A stretch of DNA of 64,000 bases, taken from Anaerolineae bacterium. Its GTDB lineage: Bacteria; Chloroflexota; Anaerolineae; Aggregatilineales; J027. Shown here one piece after another: positions 1 through 8,528 of this stretch. Both the position numbers and the translations under genes were made by a program. The notes beneath the pieces are model-generated. The model worked only from the letters and a program-made list of their open reading frames with translations, had not been told where the DNA came from and made no database searches. The stretch is taken from assembly GCA_021463865.1 (NCBI GenBank), contig JAJTXY010000013.1, forward strand, positions 1-64,000. Reading direction: 5' to 3'. The number at the start of each line of letters is the position of its first letter. The first letter of the stretch is position 1.

Positions 1-252
1 AATACGACGGCGGCGAGCGGTGACTCGTTCCTGAGCAAAGATGGCCGAACCGGGGGTTTCGATTTCGATCAACATGGCAATAATGAGCATCGGGATACCC
101 GCAATGAGCAGCACAAGGCTGGCCGCCACAATATCAAGCGCACGTTTGGCGGTGAAGTAGGTAGCGGTACGCAGGTTACGAACGCTGGTCTTGAATTGTT
201 CTTTAATCTGCTGGTTATTGGCTACCTGATTGAGTGACTTTTCGATTTGCAT
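1..252 (-). CDS. Undecaprenyl-phosphate sugar phosphotransferase, 5' part (partial)
   Basis: Only the first 84 codons are inside the window; the gene runs off the left edge. After a ~34-residue hydrophilic leader, the motif KRALDIVAAS opens a hydrophobic segment (about residues 43-62), followed by IETPGSAIFAQERV. This matches the start of the bacterial sugar transferase family (WcaJ/PglC type), where one membrane helix precedes a 'spGp..f.QeRvG' loop. Such enzymes transfer a sugar phosphate from UDP-sugar to undecaprenyl phosphate at the inner membrane, the first step of exopolysaccharide or glycan assembly. The start is the ATG at 252. The neighbouring membrane protein at 501-1685 fits a polysaccharide context. 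The catalytic part cannot be seen. Confidence 0.85.
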   Translation of the reverse strand, partial: MQIEKSLNQVANNQQIKEQFKTSVRNLRTATYFTAKRALDIVAASLVLLIAGIPMLIIAMLIEIETPGSAIFAQERVTARRRRI

Positions 253-333
253 CGTAACTTTCCCCCGAAAGCTGATTTTTTTGTTCTACTACACTCTTTC
301 TGTCGGCAATGCTAGTCAGTGAGTGTTGGTCAA

Positions 334-396
334 TCGGGGTTTCTTTACGAAAAATTCAGAAAGTTTGTTTTTTCTTTCTGTGTTTTAATTCCCCGA
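334..396. other. Nested inverted repeats upstream of the sugar transferase
   Basis: TCGGGG (334-339) pairs with CCCCGA (391-396). Inside it, CAGAAAG (357-363) pairs with CTTTCTG (374-380). On the minus strand this would lie in the 5' leader of the sugar transferase starting at 252, and the inner hairpin is followed by AATTTTT, so it could act as an attenuator-like element. Both stems are perfect but the inner one is AT-rich. No known riboswitch was recognised. Confidence 0.35.
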
Positions 397-417
397 TACA
401 GTTTTTAATGGTACGGG

Positions 418-471
418 AGCGTCCTTGCAAGACGGCTAACGGGGAACTTTCAGTCTCCTATCAGGGAGGCT
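418..471. other. Two consecutive hairpins between two polysaccharide genes
   Basis: AGCGTC (418-423) pairs with GACGGCT (431-437, one bulged G). AGTCTCC (452-458) pairs with GGAGGCT (465-471, one G-U). Both hairpins end in GGCTAA. They lie between the stop of the minus-strand gene at 501 and the sugar transferase start at 252. They could be a terminator/leader structure or a structured RNA; the T-run after the second hairpin is on the plus strand, where no gene is being terminated. Confidence 0.3.
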
Positions 472-500
472 AAATCTTTTTTAAGATTCGAGGAGGAATT

Positions 501-1685
501 TTAGGGGAGGTAGAAAACCCACGACTTAACGCCCAAATCGGTGAAAATGTAGACCGTCCAAATCACGGTAATGTCGAAAAAGATGGCCCACAAAAACGGT
601 TCGGCTTTTCTAACTTTCACCTGCCAGCGCTCCGGCAGATAAATCACCGTCCATGCAACTGGGCCAATCAACATAAACCGGGCAATCGAAAACGGCGTGG
701 TGCTAAGGCAAACCCATAACGTCAGCCAACTAAGCAAAACCCATTCCGGTGCTAATTTCTTGTCAAGCGACATCTTCGTCAGCCAAATCATCGCCGCGAA
801 GATTAAAATCAATTGCAAGGTTAGGAGCGGGATACCAATGCTATGCTGAAATTTTTCGCCCAATACCCATTTATCTACAAATTTAATGAGCACGGGTACA
901 GGCCATGAGATCGGGCGTGCAAATTTCTCTTGCAGCTTAATCGGGGCAAAAGCAACACCTGTCAATCGCTCGGCTTCCAGCATCCAGAGCCACCAAGCAA
1001 TGGTCGGAGCTAGGCACACCTGCAAAATATGGATGAATTTCAAGCGCCACTGTTCATAAGATTGCCGCCTTAACCCACCTTGCCATAGCAAACCCAGCGC
1101 CAATACGGGCACAATTAACACACCTTGCGGTCTTGTAAGGGTCAGCAAACTTGCAAAAAATCCGGTCAGCCAATACTTCTTTCGTCCATAGGAATTGAAG
1201 GCCAGTACCGTAAAGGCTAACTGCCAGCCTTCAGGATAGGGCACAATCCATACATAACCCGTCAGCAGATACCCGAACGCCATCCAACCCACCACCCGTT
1301 GGGCGGTTTGTTCATCTTTTTCTGCTGCCATCCATCGCCACAATTCGGCCAACCCAACCAGCACCCCCAGTTTTGCCACCCAAAACACCGCCAACGTGGT
1401 GGCAAGGCCCGTCTGCTGTGAAATGATTCGGGCTACCCCCGCCAACAAGGGATATTTGACCACGAACTGATTTTGCACATGATACCATTCGCGCACGACC
1501 CGATTTTCCGAATAACAATCCACCCGGCACAGATGCACATGCCAGTTATCCGAAAACGCAAGATTAGGCGCTAATTCGTCTCGATGATCGGCAATATAGC
1601 GGCCTACCAGAAATGAGGTAATCAAAAATAGTCCCCATATCCAAAACACTTTGCGATAGGGGATAAGCCATTTCAAGTAAGGCAT
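501..1685 (-). CDS. Polytopic membrane protein, PIG-V/GT-C glycosyltransferase-like
   Basis: 394 aa with about nine hydrophobic segments. Features that recall the PIG-V-type mannosyltransferases and other GT-C enzymes are a charged loop after the first helix (residues about 33-70, rich in D/E/H), a YPEG motif after the third or fourth helix, and LTLTRPQG, which resembles the conserved 'TR.nG' loop. These enzymes add sugars from polyprenyl-phosphate donors on the outer membrane face. No donor or acceptor can be inferred. It precedes the sugar transferase on the same strand with a 250-bp gap. Family assignment is by resemblance only; a plain membrane protein of unknown function is the alternative. 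Confidence 0.55.
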   Translation of the reverse strand: MPYLKWLIPYRKVFWIWGLFLITSFLVGRYIADHRDELAPNLAFSDNWHVHLCRVDCYSENRVVREWYHVQNQFVVKYPLLAGVARIISQQTGLATTLAVFWVAKLGVLVGLAELWRWMAAEKDEQTAQRVVGWMAFGYLLTGYVWIVPYPEGWQLAFTVLAFNSYGRKKYWLTGFFASLLTLTRPQGVLIVPVLALGLLWQGGLRRQSYEQWRLKFIHILQVCLAPTIAWWLWMLEAERLTGVAFAPIKLQEKFARPISWPVPVLIKFVDKWVLGEKFQHSIGIPLLTLQLILIFAAMIWLTKMSLDKKLAPEWVLLSWLTLWVCLSTTPFSIARFMLIGPVAWTVIYLPERWQVKVRKAEPFLWAIFFDITVIWTVYIFTDLGVKSWVFYLP

Positions 1686-1697
1686 AAATTAATGGGA

Positions 1698-3740
1698 TTA
1701 ATTCTGGAGCGCCATCGCCTCGGTCAGCAATGACGTAGGATGACTCGTGCCTGTCACAAATAAATACCGTTTGGCGCGGGTAACTCCCACATAAAACAAG
1801 GCCCGTCCAATCACATTGGTTTCCATTTGATCGGTATCCACTACAAACACAATCGGCGCATCATAGCCTTTGGCGGCATGAATCGTTGCAAGCGTGAGAT
1901 GATCGGGGATGATGAGCAACTCATCCAAATGCTGTTGGAAAGGGCCACCAATCAGCCGTAGCCGGATTTTGTTTTTCGTCAACTGCCCAATCCGCCGACT
2001 GAGGTGATTAAATGAATTAGCTTTGGGGGCAAGAATCAACAAATGTTCCGGGCGCACCTGCTCGTCTTCCAACAGCGCCACCACCGCTTCTGCCACCCAA
2101 TCCAATTGCTCCACCCGTGTTTCAAACCCACGTACCATCGGCTCAATGCCAGAGGATTCGGCAAAATTGACCCGCCAGCCCTGTGCGGTTTCTTCCACCA
2201 GCTTTTTCTCTTGCAAGGTGTGAATATCGGCGAATCGGCGTGTTGCCACCCGAACCTGCTGCGGGGCATGAACCCCCAACAGCACATTCAGCCCTAATTC
2301 CACAATTTCGCGGCTGTTGCGATAGCACTGCTCCATAATCGCGGCTCGTCCCCCCGCCAAATTCAGACTGAAATTGCGCCATGTGGGGGGAGGATGTCCA
2401 TAGACATTTTGCGCGTCATCGTAAAAAATCATCAAGCTACGTTCACCCGTTTGCGGCGTGGTGCGTGTCAGAGACTGTAAAACAGCATATTCTTCGGGGT
2501 GAGCATCTTGACCTTCATCAATAAACAGCGCATCAAACGCGATCTGGTCATAGAGGTCAGGTCGGTTAATATGGAGGGCTTCAATTTGCTGTACATGTTT
2601 ATGGGCACGTTTTTCGGCATCGGGTGAGTTGCCTGCCCGCACATATCGAAAATGCGGTTCGCCCAACGTCGCCCCAATTTGATACAGCAGGGCATTGAGA
2701 TCAATCACCGTGACAAAATCCGGTAATTCCGCACCCGTCAGGGCATGATAGGCCCGGGCCACGCGCTCCCGCAGCAATGCCACCAAACTGCGATTAAAAC
2801 AAATCACCCCGATTTTAGGCAACGGATGTTGATGTTCTTCAAACAGAGCCAACTGCGAATGTAATTTCTCGTGGCGATAGATGGTACGGGCCACCTGATT
2901 TGCCAGCACAATGCTTTTGCCCGATCCGGCTACTCCGCGCACCAAAAAAGGATGTCCCCACGTGTCCAAACGTGATAGGTGCTGCTGTTCCGCTGATAGC
3001 TGTTTATGGGCCTGCTCAATCCGGTCAATCTCGGCCCCCAAGCTGTCCAACTGATGCACCAATTGTCGCGCATCGTTTAATACCGCCGAGTCGCCAAAAA
3101 CCCGCAGCAGGGTCGCTTCGGCATTGGGAGGATAGGGATCGGCCCGGCCTGTCCGTTGAAGGGCCTGTTGGATAAATGTGGAGATTTTCGCCTGCATCCG
3201 TTCGGTATCTTGAAAATGCTCGGCGAACAACACAAGACGACCATCTATGCAGCGGTCATACCCCAGCCAATTCCACTCACTTTCAAGAATATTCGGCAAT
3301 GCCACCATCGAATGAAACAGTGGACGCGGCGCACCGGGGGCAAATTTTTCATAGGCATCTTTGATGGCAAACATGCCGCGTTGGGCCTGCCGCAAGGGAT
3401 TGACCAGCGACACCTGCCCATGCCGCCGAATTTTGAGGCTGCCGGCTTCCATTCCCTCGATATAATCAAGGTCATACGCCTTGACCTCAAACACCATCAG
3501 CCCCAGCGTGGGATGAGCCAACACCAAATCGGGCGGGGGGACTTGGGCATCCAGCAAGGCAGGTTCGGCGTATACAAAGCCGCGTTCACTGCCGCCATAA
3601 ATTTCGAGGATAGACGCCATCAGGCCAATTTGTGCCAGATCAAAAATGTCCTGATGTCCCACGACGCGCAACTTGGCCGCATGGACAGCCGCCTGCAATC
3701 GCTTATGTTCAGTTTGACCAGACTGGGTACGGACACTCAT
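1698..3740 (-). CDS. NERD-domain nuclease / UvrD-like superfamily 1 helicase
   Basis: 680 aa. The N-terminal third looks like a NERD (nuclease-related) domain: PPPDLVL around residue 71 followed by FEVKAYD around 84-90 gives the D...ExK pattern of a PD-(D/E)XK fold. A superfamily 1 helicase core follows: Walker A GVAGSGKS near residue 270, Walker B FIDEGQD near 407, and a C-terminal block with TIHAAKGYDAP and YVGVTRAKR. These are the usual UvrD/Rep motifs. The likely role is DNA unwinding coupled to cleavage in repair or defence. It is transcribed alone; the start at 3740 follows a -10-like TATAAT at 3814-3809. No frameshift is visible. Confidence 0.8.
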   Translation of the reverse strand: MSVRTQSGQTEHKRLQAAVHAAKLRVVGHQDIFDLAQIGLMASILEIYGGSERGFVYAEPALLDAQVPPPDLVLAHPTLGLMVFEVKAYDLDYIEGMEAGSLKIRRHGQVSLVNPLRQAQRGMFAIKDAYEKFAPGAPRPLFHSMVALPNILESEWNWLGYDRCIDGRLVLFAEHFQDTERMQAKISTFIQQALQRTGRADPYPPNAEATLLRVFGDSAVLNDARQLVHQLDSLGAEIDRIEQAHKQLSAEQQHLSRLDTWGHPFLVRGVAGSGKSIVLANQVARTIYRHEKLHSQLALFEEHQHPLPKIGVICFNRSLVALLRERVARAYHALTGAELPDFVTVIDLNALLYQIGATLGEPHFRYVRAGNSPDAEKRAHKHVQQIEALHINRPDLYDQIAFDALFIDEGQDAHPEEYAVLQSLTRTTPQTGERSLMIFYDDAQNVYGHPPPTWRNFSLNLAGGRAAIMEQCYRNSREIVELGLNVLLGVHAPQQVRVATRRFADIHTLQEKKLVEETAQGWRVNFAESSGIEPMVRGFETRVEQLDWVAEAVVALLEDEQVRPEHLLILAPKANSFNHLSRRIGQLTKNKIRLRLIGGPFQQHLDELLIIPDHLTLATIHAAKGYDAPIVFVVDTDQMETNVIGRALFYVGVTRAKRYLFVTGTSHPTSLLTEAMALQN

Positions 3741-3808
3741 GATTTTAAGATAATTTCAATATTGGCCTAACGTTTTGATCCTGTTAGGATTTCGTACAAT
3801 TATTTCGC

Positions 3809-3814
3809 ATTATA
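3809..3814 (-). promoter_or_regulatory. -10-like element for the NERD-helicase gene
   Basis: On the minus strand TATAAT lies about 70 bases upstream of the ATG at 3740. No good -35 is seen at 16-18 bases, so the call rests on the -10 hexamer and its position in a short divergent intergenic region. Confidence 0.35.
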
Positions 3815-3884
3815 GCGCCAATTGGCAAAATTAGAACAGTTGGCTATAAATTTTTCACATTTTGAGGCTAAAGTGAGTATAAAA

Positions 3885-4700
3885 ATGTCCACAAACACTT
3901 GGCGTGTCATTTTCCACCGTGCTTTAGACGGTGCAACCAATATGGCGATTGACCAAGCCATCATGGAGACCGTTGGCAAACGTCTAATCGCACCCACCTT
4001 ACGTTTTTATGCGTGGCGGCCTGCTTGCCTCTCGCTTGGGTATGGGCAGTTCAGTCGAGAAGCGGACAAAGAACGGATTTATGCGCAGGGTTGGAGCTTG
4101 GTGCGGCGGGCCACTGGTGGCAAAGCCATTTTGCACACCGACGAATTGACTTACAGTATCGCCTTTCCCGATGACCACCCACTGGTCGAAGGCGACATTT
4201 TGACCAGTTATCGTCGCCTCAGTGCTGCCTTATTAAACGGCCTGCATCGGTTAGGGGTCGCCGCCGAAAGTATGCCCTTACACGAGGCCCCCAAAACTAC
4301 TGGGCCAGTATGTTTTGAAGTGCCGTCCAATTACGAAATTACATGGCAGGGGCGCAAATTAATCGGCAGTGCCCAAGTCCGTCGGGCCGATGCCGTCTTG
4401 CAGCATGGCTCCATTCCGTTGTGGGGCGATGTCACGCGGATTTGTGACGCCCTTGTGTTTGAAAACGAGGCCGAGCGTGAATCGGCCAAAGAACGGGTAC
4501 ACCAGCGGGCCTGCACGGTGGAAGATGCCCTCGGGATTGAACTCGATTGGGACAAAGCGGCCTATACAATGGCGGAGGCCTTTAGTACAACGTTTAATGC
4601 CCAATTAGAGGCTACCGATTTAAGCCAAGACGAGGAAAATCGAGCCACCGAATTGATACAAGAAACCTACGCCAACGATTCATGGAATTTGCGCCGCTAG
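3885..4700 (+). CDS. Octanoyl/lipoyl transferase, LipM/LplA family
   Basis: 271 aa from the ATG at 3885. An in-frame ATG at 3822 would add 21 non-conserved residues, so the later start is preferred. Family motifs are in order: RRATGGKAILH with ELTYS shortly after, TGPVCFE (the Cys used as nucleophile in LipM-type octanoyltransferases), and GRKLIGSAQVRR (the conserved Lys and GSAQ loop). Such enzymes move octanoate or lipoate to a lipoyl-carrying protein in the cytosol, serving the 2-oxoacid dehydrogenases and the glycine cleavage system. The Cys favours LipM-type octanoyl-ACP transferase over ATP-dependent LplA, but this is an inference from one residue. It stands alone on the plus strand. 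Confidence 0.82.
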   Translation: MSTNTWRVIFHRALDGATNMAIDQAIMETVGKRLIAPTLRFYAWRPACLSLGYGQFSREADKERIYAQGWSLVRRATGGKAILHTDELTYSIAFPDDHPLVEGDILTSYRRLSAALLNGLHRLGVAAESMPLHEAPKTTGPVCFEVPSNYEITWQGRKLIGSAQVRRADAVLQHGSIPLWGDVTRICDALVFENEAERESAKERVHQRACTVEDALGIELDWDKAAYTMAEAFSTTFNAQLEATDLSQDEENRATELIQETYANDSWNLRR

Positions 4701-4738
4701 AATATTTATTGGGGTGGCAGTTGGTGCATGGCTTTACT

Positions 4739-4780
4739 CCCCCTCTCTGAAAGCCTTCGGAGAGGAGGCCGGGGGGTGAG
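4739..4780. repeat. Dispersed palindromic intergenic repeat, copy 1
   Basis: CCCCCTCTCTGAAAGCC is followed by GGAGAGGAGGCCGGGGGGTGAG. CCTCTC and GGAGAGG form a hairpin, followed by the G-rich tail shared with the other copies. The region 4701-4898 holds no gene. Confidence 0.6.
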
Positions 4781-4898
4781 ATCATGTACTCTAATTCACA
4801 AATTTTTCATACAAATCATGCCCTCAATACTATTTAGGTTTTTTTAACAATTCCTTACAATTAAATAACAACGCTCGATCAACAGAGAGGGATTTACC

Positions 4899-5852
4899 AT
4901 GATTGAAACCGAGGGCCTAACCAAATTTTTTGGCGACTTTGAGGCCGTGCATAACGTCAACCTCTCCGTTCCCCCCGGCACGGTCTTGGCAATCTTGGGG
5001 CCAAATGGGGCGGGCAAAACCACCACCATCCGCATGTTGACCTCAATTCTCGCTCCCACTTCTGGCTGGGCCAAAGTCGCGGGCTACGATGTCGTGAAAG
5101 ATGCGGCGCGGGTGCGGGCCAGTGTCGGGGTGTTAACCGAGCAGCATGGCCTCTATGAACGAATGCGCGGTCTGGAATATCTGGACTTTTTTGGACGCAT
5201 CTACCATCTCCCCCCCAACGTCCGCCAAGCTCGTGCCGAACAGTTGATGACTCGCTTCGGCTTGGGTGAGGCTTTTGACAAACGGGTTGGTGAATATTCC
5301 AAAGGCATGAAACAGAAGCTGGCCCTTGTACGTTCGCTGCTACATGATCCGCCTGTGTTGCTGCTGGACGAACCCACCAGCGCGATGGATCCGCAGAGTG
5401 CCAAATTGGTACGCGACGCCATCATCGAACTACGCCAAGACAAACGCACCATCATTTTGACCACCCATAATCTGACCGAAGCCGAAGCCCTTGCCGACAA
5501 CATTGGCGTGATTCGGCGGGGGCGCATTGTAGCCTATGGTGATATGGCAAGCCTCGCCACTCGTTTTGTTGGCCCGCCCCTGATGGAACTCAAAACCTCA
5601 CAACCGCTGAATGGCCTTGCCAAAGATTTAGGCCCGCTGGTCAAGGTCGTCGAGAACGGCGAAAACTGGCTGCGGTATGAGGCCTCTAATCCGACTGAAA
5701 TTAATCCGCGGGTCTTGCGCCATGTTTTAGGCTTGGGCATTGATGTCATCACCCTCAGCCAATTAACCCAGACATTGGAAGATGTCTACCTACAAATCGT
5801 TGAAGAAGATGAGGGGCAGGAGAAGAAATCCCATGAACGCGCTGTCCAGTGA
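4899..5852 (+). CDS. ABC transporter ATP-binding protein (ABC-2/NatA type)
   Basis: 317 aa with the full set of ABC ATPase motifs: Walker A GPNGAGKTT (about 38-46), signature YSKGMKQK (about 130), Walker B LLLDEPTSAMDP (about 150-160) and the H-loop TTHNLTEAE. The C-terminal ~80 residues form the extension usual in NatA/DrrA-type exporters. An AGAGAGGGA ribosome-binding site precedes the ATG. It overlaps the permease gene by 20 bases, so the two are co-translated and form one exporter. The substrate is unknown. Confidence 0.92.
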   Translation: MIETEGLTKFFGDFEAVHNVNLSVPPGTVLAILGPNGAGKTTTIRMLTSILAPTSGWAKVAGYDVVKDAARVRASVGVLTEQHGLYERMRGLEYLDFFGRIYHLPPNVRQARAEQLMTRFGLGEAFDKRVGEYSKGMKQKLALVRSLLHDPPVLLLDEPTSAMDPQSAKLVRDAIIELRQDKRTIILTTHNLTEAEALADNIGVIRRGRIVAYGDMASLATRFVGPPLMELKTSQPLNGLAKDLGPLVKVVENGENWLRYEASNPTEINPRVLRHVLGLGIDVITLSQLTQTLEDVYLQIVEEDEGQEKKSHERAVQ

Positions 5853-7368
5853 TACCAGTGACCATGTCCAGACCTATTTCGGCAACGGGTTTAATTGGCT
5901 GCATACCCTGCGCAATGCGTGGATCATCACCCGCCGTGAAGTCCGTGACAGCTTTCGGGATTGGCGCATTGTCGTGCCGATATTCCTCCTAACGCTGTTT
6001 TTTCCGACACTTGCCAATTTCACCAGTCGTGTCTTTATCAACTACTTCGACAAACAGGGCGCGGACGGCAAGGAGTTTATTGAGGCGTTTTTGCCCCTGA
6101 TGCCTATGTTGGTTGGATTCTTCCCGGTCAGCATTTCATTGGTCATCGCCCTCGAAACTTTTGTAGGTGAAAAGGAACGCCGCAGCCTTGAGCCTTTGCT
6201 CGCCACCCCGCTCTCCAACACCGAGTTATATCTAGGCAAGGTATTCGCAGCCATGATTCCCCCATTGGTCGCGGCCTATCTGGGTGTAGGGATTTACATT
6301 GGGCAGATGATTTTAGGCTCACAGCAATGGCGGCCCGATTTCAGTCTTGTGGTCTTGATTGCCGTTCTCACCACCGTGCAAGCATTGGTGATGGTGACGG
6401 GGGCCGTCGTCGTTTCCAGTCAAACTACCTCGACCCGCGCCGCCAATCTGCTCGCCAGCGCCATCATTTTGCCGATGTCTATTTTGGTCATGGGTGAAAG
6501 CATCCTAATGATTCAGCCCCATCAGCGTTATGTCTTATGGTACGTCGCCGGGGGACTGTTGATCGTTACAACCCTATTGGTACGCACAGGGGCAGGCATT
6601 TTTAACCGTGAGGAGTTGCTAGGCCGCTCTATTGATGAAATTAACTTGCGTTGGGCGTGGCGCATCTTTTGGGAGCAATTAACAGGCATTACCCGTGAAG
6701 AACGTCGAGCCGCCAAAGCTGCGGGTCGTCCTATCCGTCCCAACCCCATTCGCTATTATCGCCGGGCGGTCTTCCCCTCCATTCGCAATTTGCGCGGCGC
6801 CAGTGTGTGTCTGCTCGTAGCCATGATTCTCTCCTTCGCAGGCGGTTGGGCACTCTCGGGAAAATGGCAGTTACCGCTTGAGAACAAAGACAACAATCAA
6901 ATCCTCGACGATATGCGCGATATTTGGGAGACTGCCCAAAAAGACCCTCAGTGGGTAATGCTCGCCGTCACCCAAAACATGCGCGTCTTGTTTGTAGCGA
7001 CTTTGCTCGGTGCATTCAGCTTTGGCGTCGCCTCGATTCTCTTGGTCATCTTGCCTTTTGGAATACTTGGGTATTTAATGGGGAATGTCACCGCAGCCGG
7101 GATTAGCCCAGTGCCGTTTATTGTGGCAATTATCCCACATGGCATCTTTGAAATCCCGGCCATCATTATCGCGGGGGCGGCAGCACTGCGTTTAGGCAGT
7201 GTGACAACCAAACCCCCTCAGAATATGACAGTTGGGGAGGCGTGGTTGCGTGCATTCGCCGATGTGGTGAAAATTGGGTTTGCTGTTGTCCTGCCCCTCC
7301 TTATTATCGCGGGGATTTTCGAGGTGCATGTTACCCCGAAGGCGGTGGAGTGGGCACTCACCCTGTAA
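5833..7368 (+). CDS. ABC-2 type permease with C-terminal SpoIIM-like domain
   Basis: 511 aa from the ATG at 5833, which has AGGAG at a good distance; an upstream in-frame start at 5782 lies deep inside the ATPase gene and is less likely. The N-terminal ~290 residues look like an ABC-2/NatB permease, with a short cytosolic lead and VGEKERRSLEPLLATP, typical of the family. After a basic linker the C-terminal part (about 330-511) has SpoIIM-like features: MRVLFVATLLGAFSFG and IIPHGIFEIPAIIIAGAA. This is a fusion of permease and SpoIIM-like membrane domain. It acts in the membrane with the preceding ATPase. Confidence 0.85.
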   Translation: MNALSSDTSDHVQTYFGNGFNWLHTLRNAWIITRREVRDSFRDWRIVVPIFLLTLFFPTLANFTSRVFINYFDKQGADGKEFIEAFLPLMPMLVGFFPVSISLVIALETFVGEKERRSLEPLLATPLSNTELYLGKVFAAMIPPLVAAYLGVGIYIGQMILGSQQWRPDFSLVVLIAVLTTVQALVMVTGAVVVSSQTTSTRAANLLASAIILPMSILVMGESILMIQPHQRYVLWYVAGGLLIVTTLLVRTGAGIFNREELLGRSIDEINLRWAWRIFWEQLTGITREERRAAKAAGRPIRPNPIRYYRRAVFPSIRNLRGASVCLLVAMILSFAGGWALSGKWQLPLENKDNNQILDDMRDIWETAQKDPQWVMLAVTQNMRVLFVATLLGAFSFGVASILLVILPFGILGYLMGNVTAAGISPVPFIVAIIPHGIFEIPAIIIAGAAALRLGSVTTKPPQNMTVGEAWLRAFADVVKIGFAVVLPLLIIAGIFEVHVTPKAVEWALTL

Positions 7369-7408
7369 AATCAATCCGATAGGGTTTTGCCCTATCAAAA
7401 GGACTCTT

Positions 7409-8170
7409 ATGGCTCGATTAATCGTGTTGGGGTCAGCCGCAGCCGTATCGGATGCTGAACACGACAATACCCATTTTGCATTGCAGGGCGAACATAGTGT
7501 GGTGCTGGTAGATTGCGGCTCCAATCCAGTCGTGAATCTACGACGTTTTGGCATCCACCATAACCAACTCACCGATATGATTCTGACCCACTTTCACCCC
7601 GATCACGTCTATGGCGTGCCGATTTTATTGATGCACATGTGGCTGCTAGGTCGTCGTAAACCCCTGCGTGTCTATGGATTTCATCACTGCCTTGAACGCA
7701 CCGAAGATATGATGGCCGCTTTTCAATGGGACGACTGGCCCCAATTTTTCCCGGTGGCCTTTCATCGTATTCCTGAGCGTGAAGAGCAGTTGGTGTTGGA
7801 TAACCCCGATTTCCGCATTAACTCATGGCCTGTCAAACATTATGGCATCCCCACTATGGGCCTGCGGATTGAAAGCCGTGCATCCGGTAAAATCGTAGGG
7901 TATTCTTGTGATACTGCTCCAACTCCGAATGTAGTGCGGCTTGGTTATGATGCCGATTTGCTCTTTCATGAATCCGCCGGGGCTGACCCTGCTGGACATT
8001 CCAGCGCGGCCCAAGCGGGTGAAATCGCGTCCGAAGCCAATTCCAAGCGGTTGGTGTTGATTCATTATGAGGTATGGGAAAAAGACCCCACCCGATTGTT
8101 GGATGAAGCCCGCCAAACCTACAACGGCCCGATTGAATTGGCGGCAGATTTCAGCGTTTATGATATTTAG
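7409..8170 (+). CDS. Metallo-beta-lactamase fold hydrolase, RNase Z-like
   Basis: 253 aa from the ATG at 7409, after an AAAAGGA site; upstream in-frame codons belong to the end of the permease gene. The metal-binding motif HFHPDH is at residues 61-66. Further metal ligands are likely in CDTAPT and HESAGAD, and a late HYEVW supplies the final His. This is the arrangement of RNase Z/BN-like and related MBL phosphodiesterases. It could be a tRNA 3'-processing enzyme or another MBL hydrolase; the long exosite arm of RNase Z is not evident, so no gene name is given. It lies 40 bases after the permease, possibly in the same operon. Confidence 0.8.
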   Translation: MARLIVLGSAAAVSDAEHDNTHFALQGEHSVVLVDCGSNPVVNLRRFGIHHNQLTDMILTHFHPDHVYGVPILLMHMWLLGRRKPLRVYGFHHCLERTEDMMAAFQWDDWPQFFPVAFHRIPEREEQLVLDNPDFRINSWPVKHYGIPTMGLRIESRASGKIVGYSCDTAPTPNVVRLGYDADLLFHESAGADPAGHSSAAQAGEIASEANSKRLVLIHYEVWEKDPTRLLDEARQTYNGPIELAADFSVYDI

Positions 8171-8185
8171 AAAGGTAATCGCACG

Positions 8186-8506
8186 ATGACAATGCCTGTT
8201 GCCCCGCCCCCAACCCTGCCCGAAGCGCAAACCACTGGCCCGCGTTCCGCTGTTGTGAATTGGGCCTGTCCACGCTGTGGTTCCAACGATCTAGGGGCAG
8301 CCTATGTGATTGACTACAGTGGCAAATTTGACCATATCTATCTTGCCCCGCGCCGCTTGACGCTCCGCAAATTACGCAATATGTTCCGTCCATTTCGTCA
8401 TCTCACCCGTGTGGATGCGGATGTCTGTCGTAACTGTGGCATGGTAATTTTGGAAGTCAATACAGGTGATTTTGACGAGGCCGAACGTCGGTATGGTCGC
8501 CGCTAA
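8186..8506 (+). CDS. Small zinc-ribbon protein
   Basis: 106 aa. CPRCG at residues 28-32 and CRNCG at 81-85 form a four-cysteine zinc ribbon around a basic central segment (RRLTLRKLRNMFRPFRH). The first 25 residues are Pro/Thr-rich and probably disordered. AGAAAGG lies upstream. It sits between the MBL hydrolase and the J-domain gene with short gaps, so it is probably co-transcribed. Function unknown; the basic zinc ribbon suggests nucleic acid or protein binding. Confidence 0.7.
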   Translation: MTMPVAPPPTLPEAQTTGPRSAVVNWACPRCGSNDLGAAYVIDYSGKFDHIYLAPRRLTLRKLRNMFRPFRHLTRVDADVCRNCGMVILEVNTGDFDEAERRYGRR

Positions 8507-8528
8507 ATGATTGTAGTCCTAGAGTCCA

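Noticed and set aside
3156-3770. Open frame of ~200 codons on the plus strand opposite the NERD-helicase gene
   Set aside because: Shadow of the helicase reading frame; no family resemblance and no promoter.
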